DNA of 64,000 nt from Pseudomonas sp. RIT-PI-r (GCF_001297015.1 NZ_LIGE01000042.1:48500-112499); one strand, 5' to 3'; shown: positions 8,001 to 16,758, numbered from the stretch's first letter. Translations and numbers: made by a program. Notes: generated from the sequence alone by a model not told the origin.

Positions 8001-10918
8001 CGGGCGCCGTGCAGGAACGCATTCACGCGATCCGCGAGTTCAACCAGTGCGCTGGTACCGACCCGCGCGACGGCACTCAGGCCTGCCCGAAAGCCAAGAA
8101 CCATCCGTTCTTCGGCCAATACGGGCGCGCCGATTGGGTCGGTGCGCGCACGGCGATGCAGCGCTGGTTCGTTGATCCGGTGGTCAATGCAAAAGGCGTC
8201 GATCGCGGCCTCGGCACGATCTTCACCCACGACCACTTAGGCCCATCGACGCATCAACAGATCGGTCTGTACGCGACTGTGCTCGCCGAGCCGGCCGGTT
8301 CCACCTGGTTCCACGCCGAAACCGGCGAGCCTCTCTATAGCGGCGCGCGTCAAGACGGTGGGCCGACGTCGTGGCAAGCGGTGATCAATACCGGCGACCT
8401 CGATGGCGACGGCAAGAACGACAGCTTCCGCGAGTTTTTCCTCGAATACAGCGACTTCCAGCACGCCTATGAAGCTGGCGTCTATGTCGGGGCCGGGCCT
8501 AACGGTGGGCCGAATGCGCGGGCGTCCCCGGCCCCCGCCGACAGCTCCCGCTACGCAATCACCCCGCCAGTGCGTAACAACGCCAGCAACCTGCTTGAAG
8601 GTGTACTGGAAGTGCAGGGCGGTCAGGTGCCGGGCTGCCCGAGCCGGCCATGTCCACAGGCGATTTCGGTGGATGATCCGGGCATGTTCGTCGTCAACTA
8701 TCGCAACGAACCGCTGGCCCTGCGTGTGTATGACCCGAACAAGGTCGGCCCGGACGGCAAGCGCGGCATGCAGGCCGACGGCCTCGGCGGCGGCCTGGCG
8801 TCCGCCAGGCACGGCCGCACCGGCCGGGCGAGCCCGGCGATGACCCTGGCGCCGAAGCGGCACCCCGCGGCGGCCGTCCCGCCCGGCGGCACCCCGCTGT
8901 TCCCGCCGCACATCAACAAGGGCGGCGCCGAACCGGGCGATCCGTTCACACCGATGCTGCGCACTTACACCGGCGACAACGTGCGGCTGCGGGTGCATGC
9001 TGGCGGCCATGAAGAAGAGCACAACGTCACCCTGCACGGTGTGAAATGGCTGCAGAGCGGTTCCGGTTTCGGCAACAGCTCCAACTCCGGCTGGCGTGCG
9101 TCGCAGATGATCGGCATCTCCGAGCAGATGGGCTTTATTGCGCCGGTGTCGATGCTGTCCAGTTCGGCGGCGACCACGGGCGACTATCTGTACTCGATGG
9201 ACGCTTCGATCGAAGGCTACTGGAGCGGTATCTGGGGCGTGATGCGCAACTACACCGCCAAACGCAGCGACCTGTTCGCCATCCCGAACAACCCGAGCCC
9301 GGCGGGCATGCGCAACACCGTAGCGTTCGAGGGCAGTTGCCCGCGCTATGGCGCCAACCCTAACGGCATTGGCACTCGGCCCACTGTGCAGCGCAACTAT
9401 GAAGTGGTCGCGGCGCTGGCCAATGACATCCTCGGCAATACGCTGGGGCTGACCATCGGCGATCCCGAAGGGCTTGGCCAGCATGTCGGCGGGCCGCTGA
9501 ATCCGGCGGGTGGCACCCTGGTGCTGAACTCGCGCACGGTGAGCATTCCGCAGGTCACCGTGACCGATCCGGAGGATGGCGAAACCATCACCATCGGCGG
9601 GCAGAGCGGGCCGCTGCATGACCCGACCGCGATCCTCTATGTGCGTAAATCCGATCTCGATCCGGTCAGCGGCAAGCTCAAACCCGGCATCCCGGTCGAA
9701 CCGCTGGTGCTGCGTGCGGCAGCGGGGGATTGCATCAACATCACTCTGGAAAACCGTCTACCGAGCGTGATGCCTGACCTGACCCAGACTGCCGTGATGC
9801 AGGGCATGGTCAAGCGTGATCGCAACAGCGGTCTGGGTTCGACCACCTTCAGCAACAACCTGATGCGGCCGTCCAGCCACGTCGGTCTGCACGCGCAGTT
9901 GCTGGCGTATGACATCACCAAATCCGACGGCGCCAACGTCGGTGCCAACCCGATCCAGACCGTGCCACCGCGTGTCGGCAGCAACGGCGCGTACCCGACC
10001 CGTACTTATCAGTACTACGCCGGGCACCTGGAGCGTGAAGGCAAACCGGTGACTCAACTGGGTCGCAGCGTCGACAACATCAACGCCACCGCAGTCGAGT
10101 TCGGCGGCTTGAACATCACCCCGGCGGACGTGATCAAGCAGCCGCAAAAAGGTCTTGGCGGGGCGATGAGTATCCTGCCGATCGGCGCGACCTGGGTTGA
10201 CGATGCACGCAAGGTCAACGCTACGGTTACGGCGCCGGGGCAAACCAGCTACCGCGACTTTGCGATGGTCTGGCACAAGGCGTTGAACACCCGTTGGGCT
10301 AATGGTCGGCCGGTGGAAGGGATTGCCGCTGAGGGCTTCGGCGTGCCGACCGATCCGCAGGACAACTCGAGCATGGCGATCAACTACAAGACCGAACCGC
10401 TGTGGTACCGCTTCGGCCTCGCCCCGGATGCACCGTTTGGTCATGCCGATGGCGCGGGTTACGGCGACATGGTCAATGCGCACATGGCTTACAGCAATGC
10501 GCTGGTCGGTGGCGATCCGCAGACCCCGGTGCTCTACGCCAAACCGGGGCAGCCGTTGCGTACGCATATTTTGATGCCGAGCGGTGGCAGTCGTGGCACC
10601 ACGTTCCAGCTCGACGGGCACGTCTGGTCGGTGAACCCGTTCCAGGCCGAGAAGAGCGATGTCGGTGGTTATCCGATGGGCTCGCCGGGCGTGGGCTCGG
10701 TGCGCTTCGGCTACAACCCGATGTCGATGTACATCGGCGCCCACGAAAGCATCCTGCCGGCCGCGCACTTCAGCTTCATGATCCCCAGCGCCGGCGGCAG
10801 CAATGCGATCCCGGGGGATTACCTGTTCCGCGACTACGGGGCCTACGGCAACACCTCCGGATTATGGGGACTGCTGCGCGTAACCAACGAACCGGAACCG
10901 GCGCCGCAGGGGCAGTAG
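5087..10918 (+). CDS. mnxG: Giant multicopper oxidase, MnxG-type (putative manganese oxidase)
   Basis: A 1943-residue exported protein, about four times an ordinary laccase. The ATG at 5087 follows GAGG; the earlier GTG at 5015 lies inside the sigma-54 promoter and cannot be translated. A signal peptide covers residues ~1-33. Copper motifs visible include HIFHLHGH (478-485), YHCHFYPHFAQGM with type 1 ligands C533, H538 and M543, THDH (H1048, H1050) and HEEEHNVTLHG (from H1308), so several cupredoxin domains are present. There is an Asp/Glu-rich linker near residues 632-645 and a calcium-type loop DLDGDGKND at 1104-1112. Length and motifs fit the MnxG/McoA enzymes that oxidise Mn(II) in Pseudomonas putida GB-1; the substrate here is inferred from that family. 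SCO chaperones and a secretion system follow, supporting export of a copper-loaded enzyme. Confidence 0.85.
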   Translation: MAGFPHAPSLINWLLILASMLSVELAGAAVRCERNLVANVVAFDQPLMFNRLGAQNINGMMFALRRDVVDEHEQSLAYGGAAVPGKVSLRPDKRPRPLVLRVAAGDCLTINLQNLLDYQANPNKHFENEGEEEGAENANGAEDFKVDEQVADRHVGFQVNGLQAVNSIDDISSFTGRNANTLVPPGASRSYTLYAEREGAFAVSSRGATFGGEGAAGNVANGLFGQVVVLPKGGRTYRNTLTEEEMRLATTGRAPTGQPIVDYQARYPQREPWLREGKAGTPIIGMVDGNEIISSESDAIVMGSNADGSFPSSTYPLESVGKRNPAIPNRLEAFRDFASQFQDETAATQAFPAYWADPVMAHVLEPTRDSFMINYGSGGMGAEVVANRLGVGPMHDCLSCAYEEFFLSSHTVGDVAMLVDVPANTGLENIGPGQIPRADQIGVKATMALYPSEPSNVNHSYIGDFVKFRNTHNGHEQHIFHLHGHQWLFNPNDDNSDYVDAQGIGPGAGYTYEIANGGSGNRNRVAGDAIYHCHFYPHFAQGMWAMWRVHDVFEEGTRLDVSQQGADGYHSEPFALRSGKPAAGARALPDGEIVAGTPIPAIVPLPGKAMAPMPGKVVVVPKIGETLIAGNDDDDEEEGDDDGEHHGGNAGGQAIGSPALVGRSEANRNAGGSLKNPGYPFWIGGMESSVGQRPPTPPLDMLDAATAQSLKASGKALWANLDPAQSGGWDGGLQRHALDGVAAGGEAHTVTTSLDFSKEVTRAKPIYLPEEGTEVEQAAMAFHAKKDHPSYALLPGNQVVAKAFRTNGALPMAGAPYYEPCMDDRQKRLTASAGSGEFASGERIDGMSFVGASSFTADRPRIYKAANIQFDAVYNKVGYHFPQARILALWEDAWPVITKQRPPEPLVMRMNTFDCVQYQQTNLVPATYEMDDYQVRTPTDVIGQHIHLPKWDLTSADGSSNGWNYEDGVLSPGAVQERIHAIREFNQCAGTDPRDGTQACPKAKNHPFFGQYGRADWVGARTAMQRWFVDPVVNAKGVDRGLGTIFTHDHLGPSTHQQIGLYATVLAEPAGSTWFHAETGEPLYSGARQDGGPTSWQAVINTGDLDGDGKNDSFREFFLEYSDFQHAYEAGVYVGAGPNGGPNARASPAPADSSRYAITPPVRNNASNLLEGVLEVQGGQVPGCPSRPCPQAISVDDPGMFVVNYRNEPLALRVYDPNKVGPDGKRGMQADGLGGGLASARHGRTGRASPAMTLAPKRHPAAAVPPGGTPLFPPHINKGGAEPGDPFTPMLRTYTGDNVRLRVHAGGHEEEHNVTLHGVKWLQSGSGFGNSSNSGWRASQMIGISEQMGFIAPVSMLSSSAATTGDYLYSMDASIEGYWSGIWGVMRNYTAKRSDLFAIPNNPSPAGMRNTVAFEGSCPRYGANPNGIGTRPTVQRNYEVVAALANDILGNTLGLTIGDPEGLGQHVGGPLNPAGGTLVLNSRTVSIPQVTVTDPEDGETITIGGQSGPLHDPTAILYVRKSDLDPVSGKLKPGIPVEPLVLRAAAGDCINITLENRLPSVMPDLTQTAVMQGMVKRDRNSGLGSTTFSNNLMRPSSHVGLHAQLLAYDITKSDGANVGANPIQTVPPRVGSNGAYPTRTYQYYAGHLEREGKPVTQLGRSVDNINATAVEFGGLNITPADVIKQPQKGLGGAMSILPIGATWVDDARKVNATVTAPGQTSYRDFAMVWHKALNTRWANGRPVEGIAAEGFGVPTDPQDNSSMAINYKTEPLWYRFGLAPDAPFGHADGAGYGDMVNAHMAYSNALVGGDPQTPVLYAKPGQPLRTHILMPSGGSRGTTFQLDGHVWSVNPFQAEKSDVGGYPMGSPGVGSVRFGYNPMSMYIGAHESILPAAHFSFMIPSAGGSNAIPGDYLFRDYGAYGNTSGLWGLLRVTNEPEPAPQGQ

Positions 10919-10949
10919 CGGAACGGTAATGTCCCGGTGGATGCAAATC

Positions 10950-11042
10950 CCCTGTAGGAGTGAGCCTGCTCGCGATTGGGGCTACTCGGTTTCGGATGGT
11001 GAGGCAGATGACGCTATCGCGAGCAGGCTCACTCCTACAGGG
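10950..11042. repeat. REP inverted pair between oxidase and propeller genes
   Basis: Inverted copies of the CCTGTAGGAGTGAGCCTGCT core flank a ~40-base spacer. It separates the oxidase from the copper-chaperone genes and may reduce read-through; no sigma-54 site was seen in this gap. Confidence 0.9.
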
Positions 11043-11078
11043 TCGGTGTTTTGTCAGGTAGCGTTTGGGGAGGGTGGT

Positions 11079-13001
11079 ATGAACAGGATCATCAACATCA
11101 TCGGTATTTGCTCGCTGGCCATGGCTGGGGCGGTGCTGTCGCTGAGTGAAATTGCCTTGGCGCAAACCGGCAGCGGGCAGACGCTGAACCGCGACGGCGT
11201 GGCGGTGGATTTCAACCTCAAGCCGCTGGCCGCCGACGGCAAACTGCGCGAAGGCGAATTCGCCGATGTGCAGTTCCACGTCACTGACAGCGCCTCCGGC
11301 CAGCCGTTGTCCGGCGTGGCACCGGGTGCCTGGGTCGATCCGCAGACCCTCGCCGCCGATCAAGCCCAGGGCCGTGACCAGAGCTGCAAAGCCCGGGTCG
11401 GCGTGTTCCTCAAGTCCAACATCGGCGCGCGGCCATTGTTGGATCTGAACAGCTATTTCCTGCTGGTGATGAACCGCGACGCGAGCATCGCCGTGGTCGA
11501 TCCGTCGGTGTCAGTGGGCGGCATCACTAGCACCCTCGCGCGGATCGAACTCAAGCAACCGCCGATGGACTGGGTCACCCCCAAAGACAACAAACGCGTG
11601 TTCGTCTCGATGCCGACAGCGGGCGAAGTGGCCGTCATCGACAGCGAACAATTCAAGGTTCTCGATTCGGTCAAGGCCGGCAGCCAACCGGTGCGCGTGG
11701 CCCTGCAACCCGATGAACGCCTGCTCTGGGTCGGCAACAACGCGAGCAAAACCGAAGACTCCGGCGTCACAGTGATCGACGCCCAAAGCCTCAAATCCCT
11801 CAAACATTTACAGACCGGTCGCGGCCACCACGAAATCACCTTCAGCAAAGACAGCCGCTTCGCCTTCGTCAGCAACCGCGACGACGGCACCGTCAGCGTG
11901 ATCGACATTGCCACTCTGAACATCGTCCAGCAGATCAAAACCGGCTCCCACCCATTGTCAGTCGCCTATTCTGCGCTGTCCGGCGCGGTCTACGTGGCCG
12001 ATGGCAAGGACGGCAACGTGACCGTGATCGACGCCAGCACCCATGCCATTCGCCGGGTGATCAAACTGCAACAAGGCCTCGGCCCGATGGGCTTCAGCGC
12101 CGATGGCCGCTTTGGCGTGGTACTGAACACCGTGGAAAACCGCGCCAGCGTCATTGACGCTGCGACCAACACAGCGATCCATGATCTGGACGTCAGCGCC
12201 GAACCCTACCAAGTGGTGTTCACCCAGGCCTACGCCTACATTCGCGGACTCGCCTCGCCAAAAGTCACCATGATCAACCTGTCGTCCCTCGGCGAAGGTC
12301 GCCAGCCGATCAGCCAGGGCTTCGAAGCCGGCCCGCAAGCGCCGCGCCTGGCCGGCGATCTGCCCCTGGCCTCAAGCCTCGCGGTATCACGTGACGACAA
12401 CGCAGTGTTCGTGGTCAACCCGGTCGACAACACCACCTATTTTTACGCCGAAGGCATGAACGCGCCGATGTCCGGTTACCCCAACCGTGGCCAGATCGCC
12501 CGCGCCGCCATGGTCATCGACCGCAGCCTGCGCGAGGTTTCGCCGGGGCTGTACAGCGCGCGGGTGAAACTGCCGGCGGCGGGGCGTTTCGACGTGGCGT
12601 TCCTGCTCAATCAACCGAACATCATTCACTGCTTCACCGCGCAGATTGATAGCGACGGACAACAGCAAAAACACCTCGGCCAGCCGAAGGTCGAGTTCCT
12701 TCTCGACAAGACGGCCGTTGCGCTCAACGACCCCTACGTCGTGCGTTTTCGCATCGTTCAAGGCAAAGACAAGACCCAGCGCAGCGGCGTCAAAGACGTG
12801 CAACTGCGCTACTACCTCGCACCCACCTCGCACCCGCGTGAAGTGGCGGCGCTGGAAGTCGCTGACGGCGTATACGAAGCGCCGATCAGCCTCGACCGCA
12901 GCGGCGCCTGGTACCTGCATGTGCGTGCGGCCTCGCTGGGTGCCGGTTTCGATGACAAGACCTTTGCCAGTGTTCGGGTAGCCCCCGGCCAGGCCCGTTG
13001 A
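11079..13001 (+). CDS. Exported YVTN beta-propeller protein
   Basis: A 640-residue protein with a GGGGAGG site before the ATG at 11079 and a signal peptide ending ALAQ. Residues ~100-430 contain repeated YVTN/YncE-like blades (e.g. RFAFVSNRDDGTVSVIDIAT, AVYVADGKDGNVTVIDAST, RFGVVLNTVENRASVIDAAT), predicting a seven-bladed propeller. The last ~150 residues (from RGQIARAAMV) look like beta-sandwich domains of the kind seen in FixG/YtkA-like proteins. It heads the run propeller-SCO-SCO-cytochrome fusion-foldase, so a role as an electron-transfer or assembly partner of the oxidase is likely but not shown. Confidence 0.8.
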   Translation: MNRIINIIGICSLAMAGAVLSLSEIALAQTGSGQTLNRDGVAVDFNLKPLAADGKLREGEFADVQFHVTDSASGQPLSGVAPGAWVDPQTLAADQAQGRDQSCKARVGVFLKSNIGARPLLDLNSYFLLVMNRDASIAVVDPSVSVGGITSTLARIELKQPPMDWVTPKDNKRVFVSMPTAGEVAVIDSEQFKVLDSVKAGSQPVRVALQPDERLLWVGNNASKTEDSGVTVIDAQSLKSLKHLQTGRGHHEITFSKDSRFAFVSNRDDGTVSVIDIATLNIVQQIKTGSHPLSVAYSALSGAVYVADGKDGNVTVIDASTHAIRRVIKLQQGLGPMGFSADGRFGVVLNTVENRASVIDAATNTAIHDLDVSAEPYQVVFTQAYAYIRGLASPKVTMINLSSLGEGRQPISQGFEAGPQAPRLAGDLPLASSLAVSRDDNAVFVVNPVDNTTYFYAEGMNAPMSGYPNRGQIARAAMVIDRSLREVSPGLYSARVKLPAAGRFDVAFLLNQPNIIHCFTAQIDSDGQQQKHLGQPKVEFLLDKTAVALNDPYVVRFRIVQGKDKTQRSGVKDVQLRYYLAPTSHPREVAALEVADGVYEAPISLDRSGAWYLHVRAASLGAGFDDKTFASVRVAPGQAR

Positions 13002-13015
13002 AGAGGAGTTTCGAC

Positions 13016-13666
13016 ATGAAGCGATTTGCATCCACTGGCCTGCTGACCCTGTGCCTGTTGAGCCTCGGCATTCAACAAGTCCACGCTCATTCGGCCGACG
13101 AACACGCCGGACACAAAGCCCCGGCCAGCAGCACTCAGGAACACGCCCAGGTGAAATTCGCCAACGTGCCGCTGCTCGATCAAAACGGTAAAACCGTGCG
13201 CCTGGAACAAGACCTGGTGCAGGGCAAAATCGTCGTCATGAGCTTTATCTACACCAGTTGCACCACGGTGTGCCCGGTGGTCTCGTCGATCATGGGCAAG
13301 GTGCAGAAACAGCTCGGCGCGCGCGTCGGCGATGAAGTGCAATTGGTCTCGATCAGCATCGACCCGCAACGCGACGACCCGAAACGCTTGCAGGATTATG
13401 CGCGCGCGTTTCAGCGCGGGCCGGGCTGGAGCTGGCTGACCGGCTCGCCGCAGTCGATCAATGAAACTCTCAAGGGCCTTGGCAGTTTCAGTGGCGACCT
13501 GAAAAGTCATCAACCGCTGATCCTCGTCGGCGACGGCGACAGCCGCCACTGGATGCGCTACTACGGCTTCACTGACCCGGCGCTGCTGGCCAAGGAAGTC
13601 GAGAAACTCAGTGGCCTGCGCACCCACGCCAAACACACCGCCATCGCCATGGAGCAACAGCCATGA
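13016..13666 (+). CDS. SCO1/SenC copper chaperone (first copy)
   Basis: A 216-residue exported thioredoxin-fold protein. GAGGAG lies 8 bases before the ATG at 13016; the N-terminus is a signal peptide ending in a His-rich stretch HAHSADEHAGH. The copper-binding CxxxC motif is YTSCTTVCPV (C82, C86), followed by ISIDPQRDDP typical of SCO proteins and a later His. SCO proteins deliver copper to or reduce thiols of cuproenzymes in the periplasm; here the neighbour is a giant multicopper oxidase. The stop overlaps the next start as ATGA. Confidence 0.93.
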   Translation: MKRFASTGLLTLCLLSLGIQQVHAHSADEHAGHKAPASSTQEHAQVKFANVPLLDQNGKTVRLEQDLVQGKIVVMSFIYTSCTTVCPVVSSIMGKVQKQLGARVGDEVQLVSISIDPQRDDPKRLQDYARAFQRGPGWSWLTGSPQSINETLKGLGSFSGDLKSHQPLILVGDGDSRHWMRYYGFTDPALLAKEVEKLSGLRTHAKHTAIAMEQQP

Positions 13667-14283
13667 GACTGCTCGACTGGATCTCCCTGACCGTATGTTT
13701 CTGGATCTTCAGCACCGTGGCGTTTGCCCACGAAGGCCACGTCTCTGAGCCGCAAGCCGCTGTGGCCGCCGCCCCGGCCAAAGGCACCCACGACGCGAAC
13801 ACCTGGTTCACCGACACGCCGTTGCAGGATCAGAACGGCGAGACCCTGCGCTTCTACAGCGACGCGCTGCAAAACCGCATCGTTCTGCTCAACGTGATCT
13901 TCACCAGTTGCAACGATGCCTGTCCGCTGATCACCCAAAAGCTCAAGGAAGTCCGCGAGCTGCTCGGTGACAAGGCGCAGGACATTACCTTCATTTCCCT
14001 TACCAGTGACCCGCTGCGCGACACGCCGGCGGTGCTCAAGGCTTACACCTTGAAGCAGGGTTCCGATGACCCTCATTGGCTTTTTCTTACTGGCGACAAA
14101 GCGCAGATGGACCTGGTGCTGAGCCGTATCGGCCAGATCGTGCCGACGCCCGAGCAGCACTCCACGCAGTTGATCGTCGGCGATGTCGCCAATAAACGCT
14201 GGAGCAAAATCCGCCCCGACGCCCCGGCTGCCGCCATTGCCCAGCGCTTGCAGTTGCTGACAATGCCCGTGGCCGGCCGCTGA
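13663..14283 (+). CDS. SCO1/SenC copper chaperone (second copy)
   Basis: A 206-residue paralogue translationally coupled to the previous gene through ATGA. After a signal peptide ending AFAHEGH it has the thioredoxin fold with CxxxC in FTSCNDACPL (C83, C87), then ISLTSDPLRDTPAVL and the conserved EQHSTQLIVGD segment. Two tandem SCO genes suggest separate tasks, for example thiol reduction and copper insertion, or loading of different copper centres of the oxidase; which does what cannot be read from the sequence. Confidence 0.92.
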   Translation: MRLLDWISLTVCFWIFSTVAFAHEGHVSEPQAAVAAAPAKGTHDANTWFTDTPLQDQNGETLRFYSDALQNRIVLLNVIFTSCNDACPLITQKLKEVRELLGDKAQDITFISLTSDPLRDTPAVLKAYTLKQGSDDPHWLFLTGDKAQMDLVLSRIGQIVPTPEQHSTQLIVGDVANKRWSKIRPDAPAAAIAQRLQLLTMPVAGR

Positions 14284-14292
14284 GCCCGCGCC

Positions 14293-15843
14293 ATGAACCT
14301 GCGCGGCGTACTCGCCCTGATCCTGCTCGCTGGCGTCAGCCTTGGCGCGAGCGCTGCGCCGCTGACTGCGGAAGAGGCGGCGGGCAAGCGCCTGTACCGC
14401 CAAGGCCTTTCCGCCAGCGGCGAAGCGATCATGGCGCGGGTCGGTGCGGCGGACGTGTTACTGCCAGCGACCAGCTTGCCGTGCGCCAATTGCCACGGCG
14501 CCGATGGCCTCGGTCGGCCCGAAGGCGGGGTACGTCCGCCGCCGCTGAACTGGGCGCGACTGACCAGCACTTACGACCAGCGACAGGTCAACGGTCGCAG
14601 CTATCCGGCGTACACCGAGAGCAGTCTGGCCACCGTCATCGAGCAGGGCCGCGACCCTGGTGACAATCGCCTCGACCCGAGCATGCCGCGCTTTGTGCTG
14701 TCGATGAAGGATCAGCGCAACCTCACCGCGTACCTCAAACGCCTGGCCGACGAACGCGACCCCGGCCTCGATGCCGAGACCCTGCACCTGGGCACGTTGT
14801 TGCCCAGTCAGGGCCCGCTGGCGGAAGAGGGCATGACCATCGCAGCAATACTTAACGGCAGCGTGGCGCGGATCAATCACGCCGGAGGCATTCATGGACG
14901 GCAGTTGCGTCTGACCGTGGTTGATCCCGGCCCGGATCGCGCCAGTGCCGAGCAAGCATTGCAGCGGTTGATCGAGCAGGAACAGGTTTTTGCGTTGGTA
15001 GCACCGCTGGCGCCGGCCCTCGACGGCGAACTGGCGAGCCGCTTGGAACAGTCCGGCGTACCGCTGATTGGCGCCTTGTCGTCGCTCGGCTCGATGCAGG
15101 CCAGCCCGCAGATTTTCGAGCCGTTGCCGGGCGTGCGCGAGCAACTGATCGCCCTGGCCGATTACGCCACGGCCAGCCTGCGCGTGCTGCAAGGGCCGAC
15201 GCTGATTGCTTATCCCGATGACCCGTTGCAAGCGCAAGCGGCGACCACGCTCGCTGAATACTTGCAGGATCACGGCTGGCAGAAAGTCCTTCTGCAAGCC
15301 TACGACCCGGCAGCAGAGGCTTTGCCACTGGGTTCGCGTTCGGTGTTTTATCTGGGCACTGGTGGTGGTTTCGGGCGTCTGGCCACACGCCTGCAAGACG
15401 CCGGGCAGGTGCCATACCTGTTCGCCGCTTCGAGCCAGGTTGCTGGTGAGTTGCTGCAAGTGCCGGAGGGGTTCTCGCGGCGCGTGTTTCTCGCCTATCC
15501 GTTCGTGCCCAGCGACTGGACCCAGACCGGGCGCATGGCCCTGACGCTGTTGCGCGAAGGTCAGGGTCTCGGCGCCCAACACGCGGTGCTGCAAGTCGGC
15601 GCCTACGCCTCGATGTTGCTGCTCAGCGAGGGCATGAAACAGGCCGGCCGCGACGCCAGCCGCGAAAAACTGGTGACGGCGCTGGAAGGCCTGCACGACT
15701 TCGACACCGGCCTGACCCCGCGCCTCAGCTTTGGCCCCGGTCGCCGCTTGGGCTTGAGCGGCGCCCATGTGGTCACCGTGGATTTGCCCGATCAGCGCTT
15801 CTATCTGGTCGCGCCCTATAAACCGATTGTTGCCAGCCCCTGA
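14293..15843 (+). CDS. Cytochrome c domain fused to a branched-chain-amino-acid-type periplasmic binding domain
   Basis: A 516-residue exported protein. After the signal peptide (ending ASAAP) a class I cytochrome c domain spans residues ~25-155, with the haem site CANCH (C64, C67, H68) and a candidate axial Met131 in DPSMPRF. From ~165 (LHLGTLLPSQGPLAEEGMTI) the rest matches the periplasmic-binding-protein fold of the Leu/Ile/Val type (Peripla_BP_6). No ABC permease is nearby, so it is unlikely to serve a transporter; an electron carrier with a ligand-sensing or docking domain is more likely. It lies 9 bases after the second SCO gene. Confidence 0.85.
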   Translation: MNLRGVLALILLAGVSLGASAAPLTAEEAAGKRLYRQGLSASGEAIMARVGAADVLLPATSLPCANCHGADGLGRPEGGVRPPPLNWARLTSTYDQRQVNGRSYPAYTESSLATVIEQGRDPGDNRLDPSMPRFVLSMKDQRNLTAYLKRLADERDPGLDAETLHLGTLLPSQGPLAEEGMTIAAILNGSVARINHAGGIHGRQLRLTVVDPGPDRASAEQALQRLIEQEQVFALVAPLAPALDGELASRLEQSGVPLIGALSSLGSMQASPQIFEPLPGVREQLIALADYATASLRVLQGPTLIAYPDDPLQAQAATTLAEYLQDHGWQKVLLQAYDPAAEALPLGSRSVFYLGTGGGFGRLATRLQDAGQVPYLFAASSQVAGELLQVPEGFSRRVFLAYPFVPSDWTQTGRMALTLLREGQGLGAQHAVLQVGAYASMLLLSEGMKQAGRDASREKLVTALEGLHDFDTGLTPRLSFGPGRRLGLSGAHVVTVDLPDQRFYLVAPYKPIVASP

Positions 15844-15858
15844 ACGGAGGGCCCGATC

Positions 15859-16620
15859 ATGAAGCTCAGAATGCTGATCTTGTTGCTGACCTGTTGGCTC
15901 CCGTTGACGTGGGCCAATAACGAACCGGCCGTGGCGCGGGTCAATGGCGAAGAAATCTCCGGGTTTCGTTTTGAACGCTTCTTCGTCGAATACCTTGAGG
16001 ATCAGGGCCGCGCGGTGGCGAGCATTCGCAATCCCAAGGCCTACAAACAGCTGCGCCAGGCGGCGCTGCAAACGCTGATCGACAAGGAACTGCTGTGGCA
16101 GGAGTCGCAAAAACGCGGGGTGCAGATCGACGAGCAAGCGGTGCTTGCGCAAGTCGAGCAAACCCGCAGCGCTATCGGCGGCACGGATAAATTCGTCCGG
16201 CGCTTGCAGGACGCCGGTTTCGACGAGGCGTCTTTCACCGAATACACCCGCCGCGAACTGGCGGCGCAGCAGACATTCGCCGAGCTGATCCGCGCCAATA
16301 CCTTGCAACCCCGGCACCTGATAATCCGTGTGCCCGCACAAGCGGATGCAGCCACAGTCGCGGCAGCGCGTCTACGCTTGTTGCAAATGCGCGCCTCGAT
16401 CATCAGCGGGGCGACATTCGCCAGCCAACCCGTGCGTTCACCGTTCGGCTGGCATGTGATTTATTTGCAGAACCACTTGGAGGCCGCCGATGTCCCAGAT
16501 TCGCAGGGGCTGGATAAAGTCAGGGCACAGCTCGCCCGACAGCAACAGACCCAGGCTCGTCGCCAAGTGCTCGCGCAATTACGGGTGCAGAACAGGATCG
16601 AACGAATTGACGACGACTGA
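15859..16620 (+). CDS. Exported parvulin-like (SurA/PpiC) foldase
   Basis: A 253-residue protein with a signal peptide ending TWANN, a SurA-type helical N-domain (residues ~25-150, VARVNGEEISGFRFERFF) and a short parvulin-like PPIase region (LQPRHLIIRV ... FGWHVIYLQ). A GGAGG site precedes the ATG. The rotamase domain appears shortened, so chaperone activity may dominate. As the last gene before the sigma-54 region at 16.7 kb it probably helps fold periplasmic parts of the system, perhaps the large oxidase. Confidence 0.82.
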   Translation: MKLRMLILLLTCWLPLTWANNEPAVARVNGEEISGFRFERFFVEYLEDQGRAVASIRNPKAYKQLRQAALQTLIDKELLWQESQKRGVQIDEQAVLAQVEQTRSAIGGTDKFVRRLQDAGFDEASFTEYTRRELAAQQTFAELIRANTLQPRHLIIRVPAQADAATVAAARLRLLQMRASIISGATFASQPVRSPFGWHVIYLQNHLEAADVPDSQGLDKVRAQLARQQQTQARRQVLAQLRVQNRIERIDDD

Positions 16621-16623
16621 AGG

Positions 16624-16686
16624 TTCCCCCCCAATAGTGGGGAATGGCTTCGATGCCCATTCAGGTGCTTCCCCGTTTCTGGGGAA
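16624..16686. promoter_or_regulatory. Two TTCCCC/GGGGAA palindromes, candidate activator sites
   Basis: Site one has TTCC and a C run, a 6-base AATAGT spacer, then GGGGAA (16624-16644). Site two, TTCCCCGTTTCTGGGGAA (16669-16686), is a perfect inverted repeat with a 6-base spacer. They sit 75-135 bases before the sigma-54 element at 16760, mirroring the layout before the oxidase. Confidence 0.55.
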
Positions 16687-16758
16687 CGGGGTACCGGGAC
16701 GAGCGGGCATTGTCATTAATTTCAAGGACATGAAGACGTAAAATTACCGGCACTCAGC

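Noticed and set aside
10929..11078. Upstream extension of the propeller gene
   Set aside because: It would translate a REP pair; the signal peptide and GGGGAGG site define 11079 as the start.
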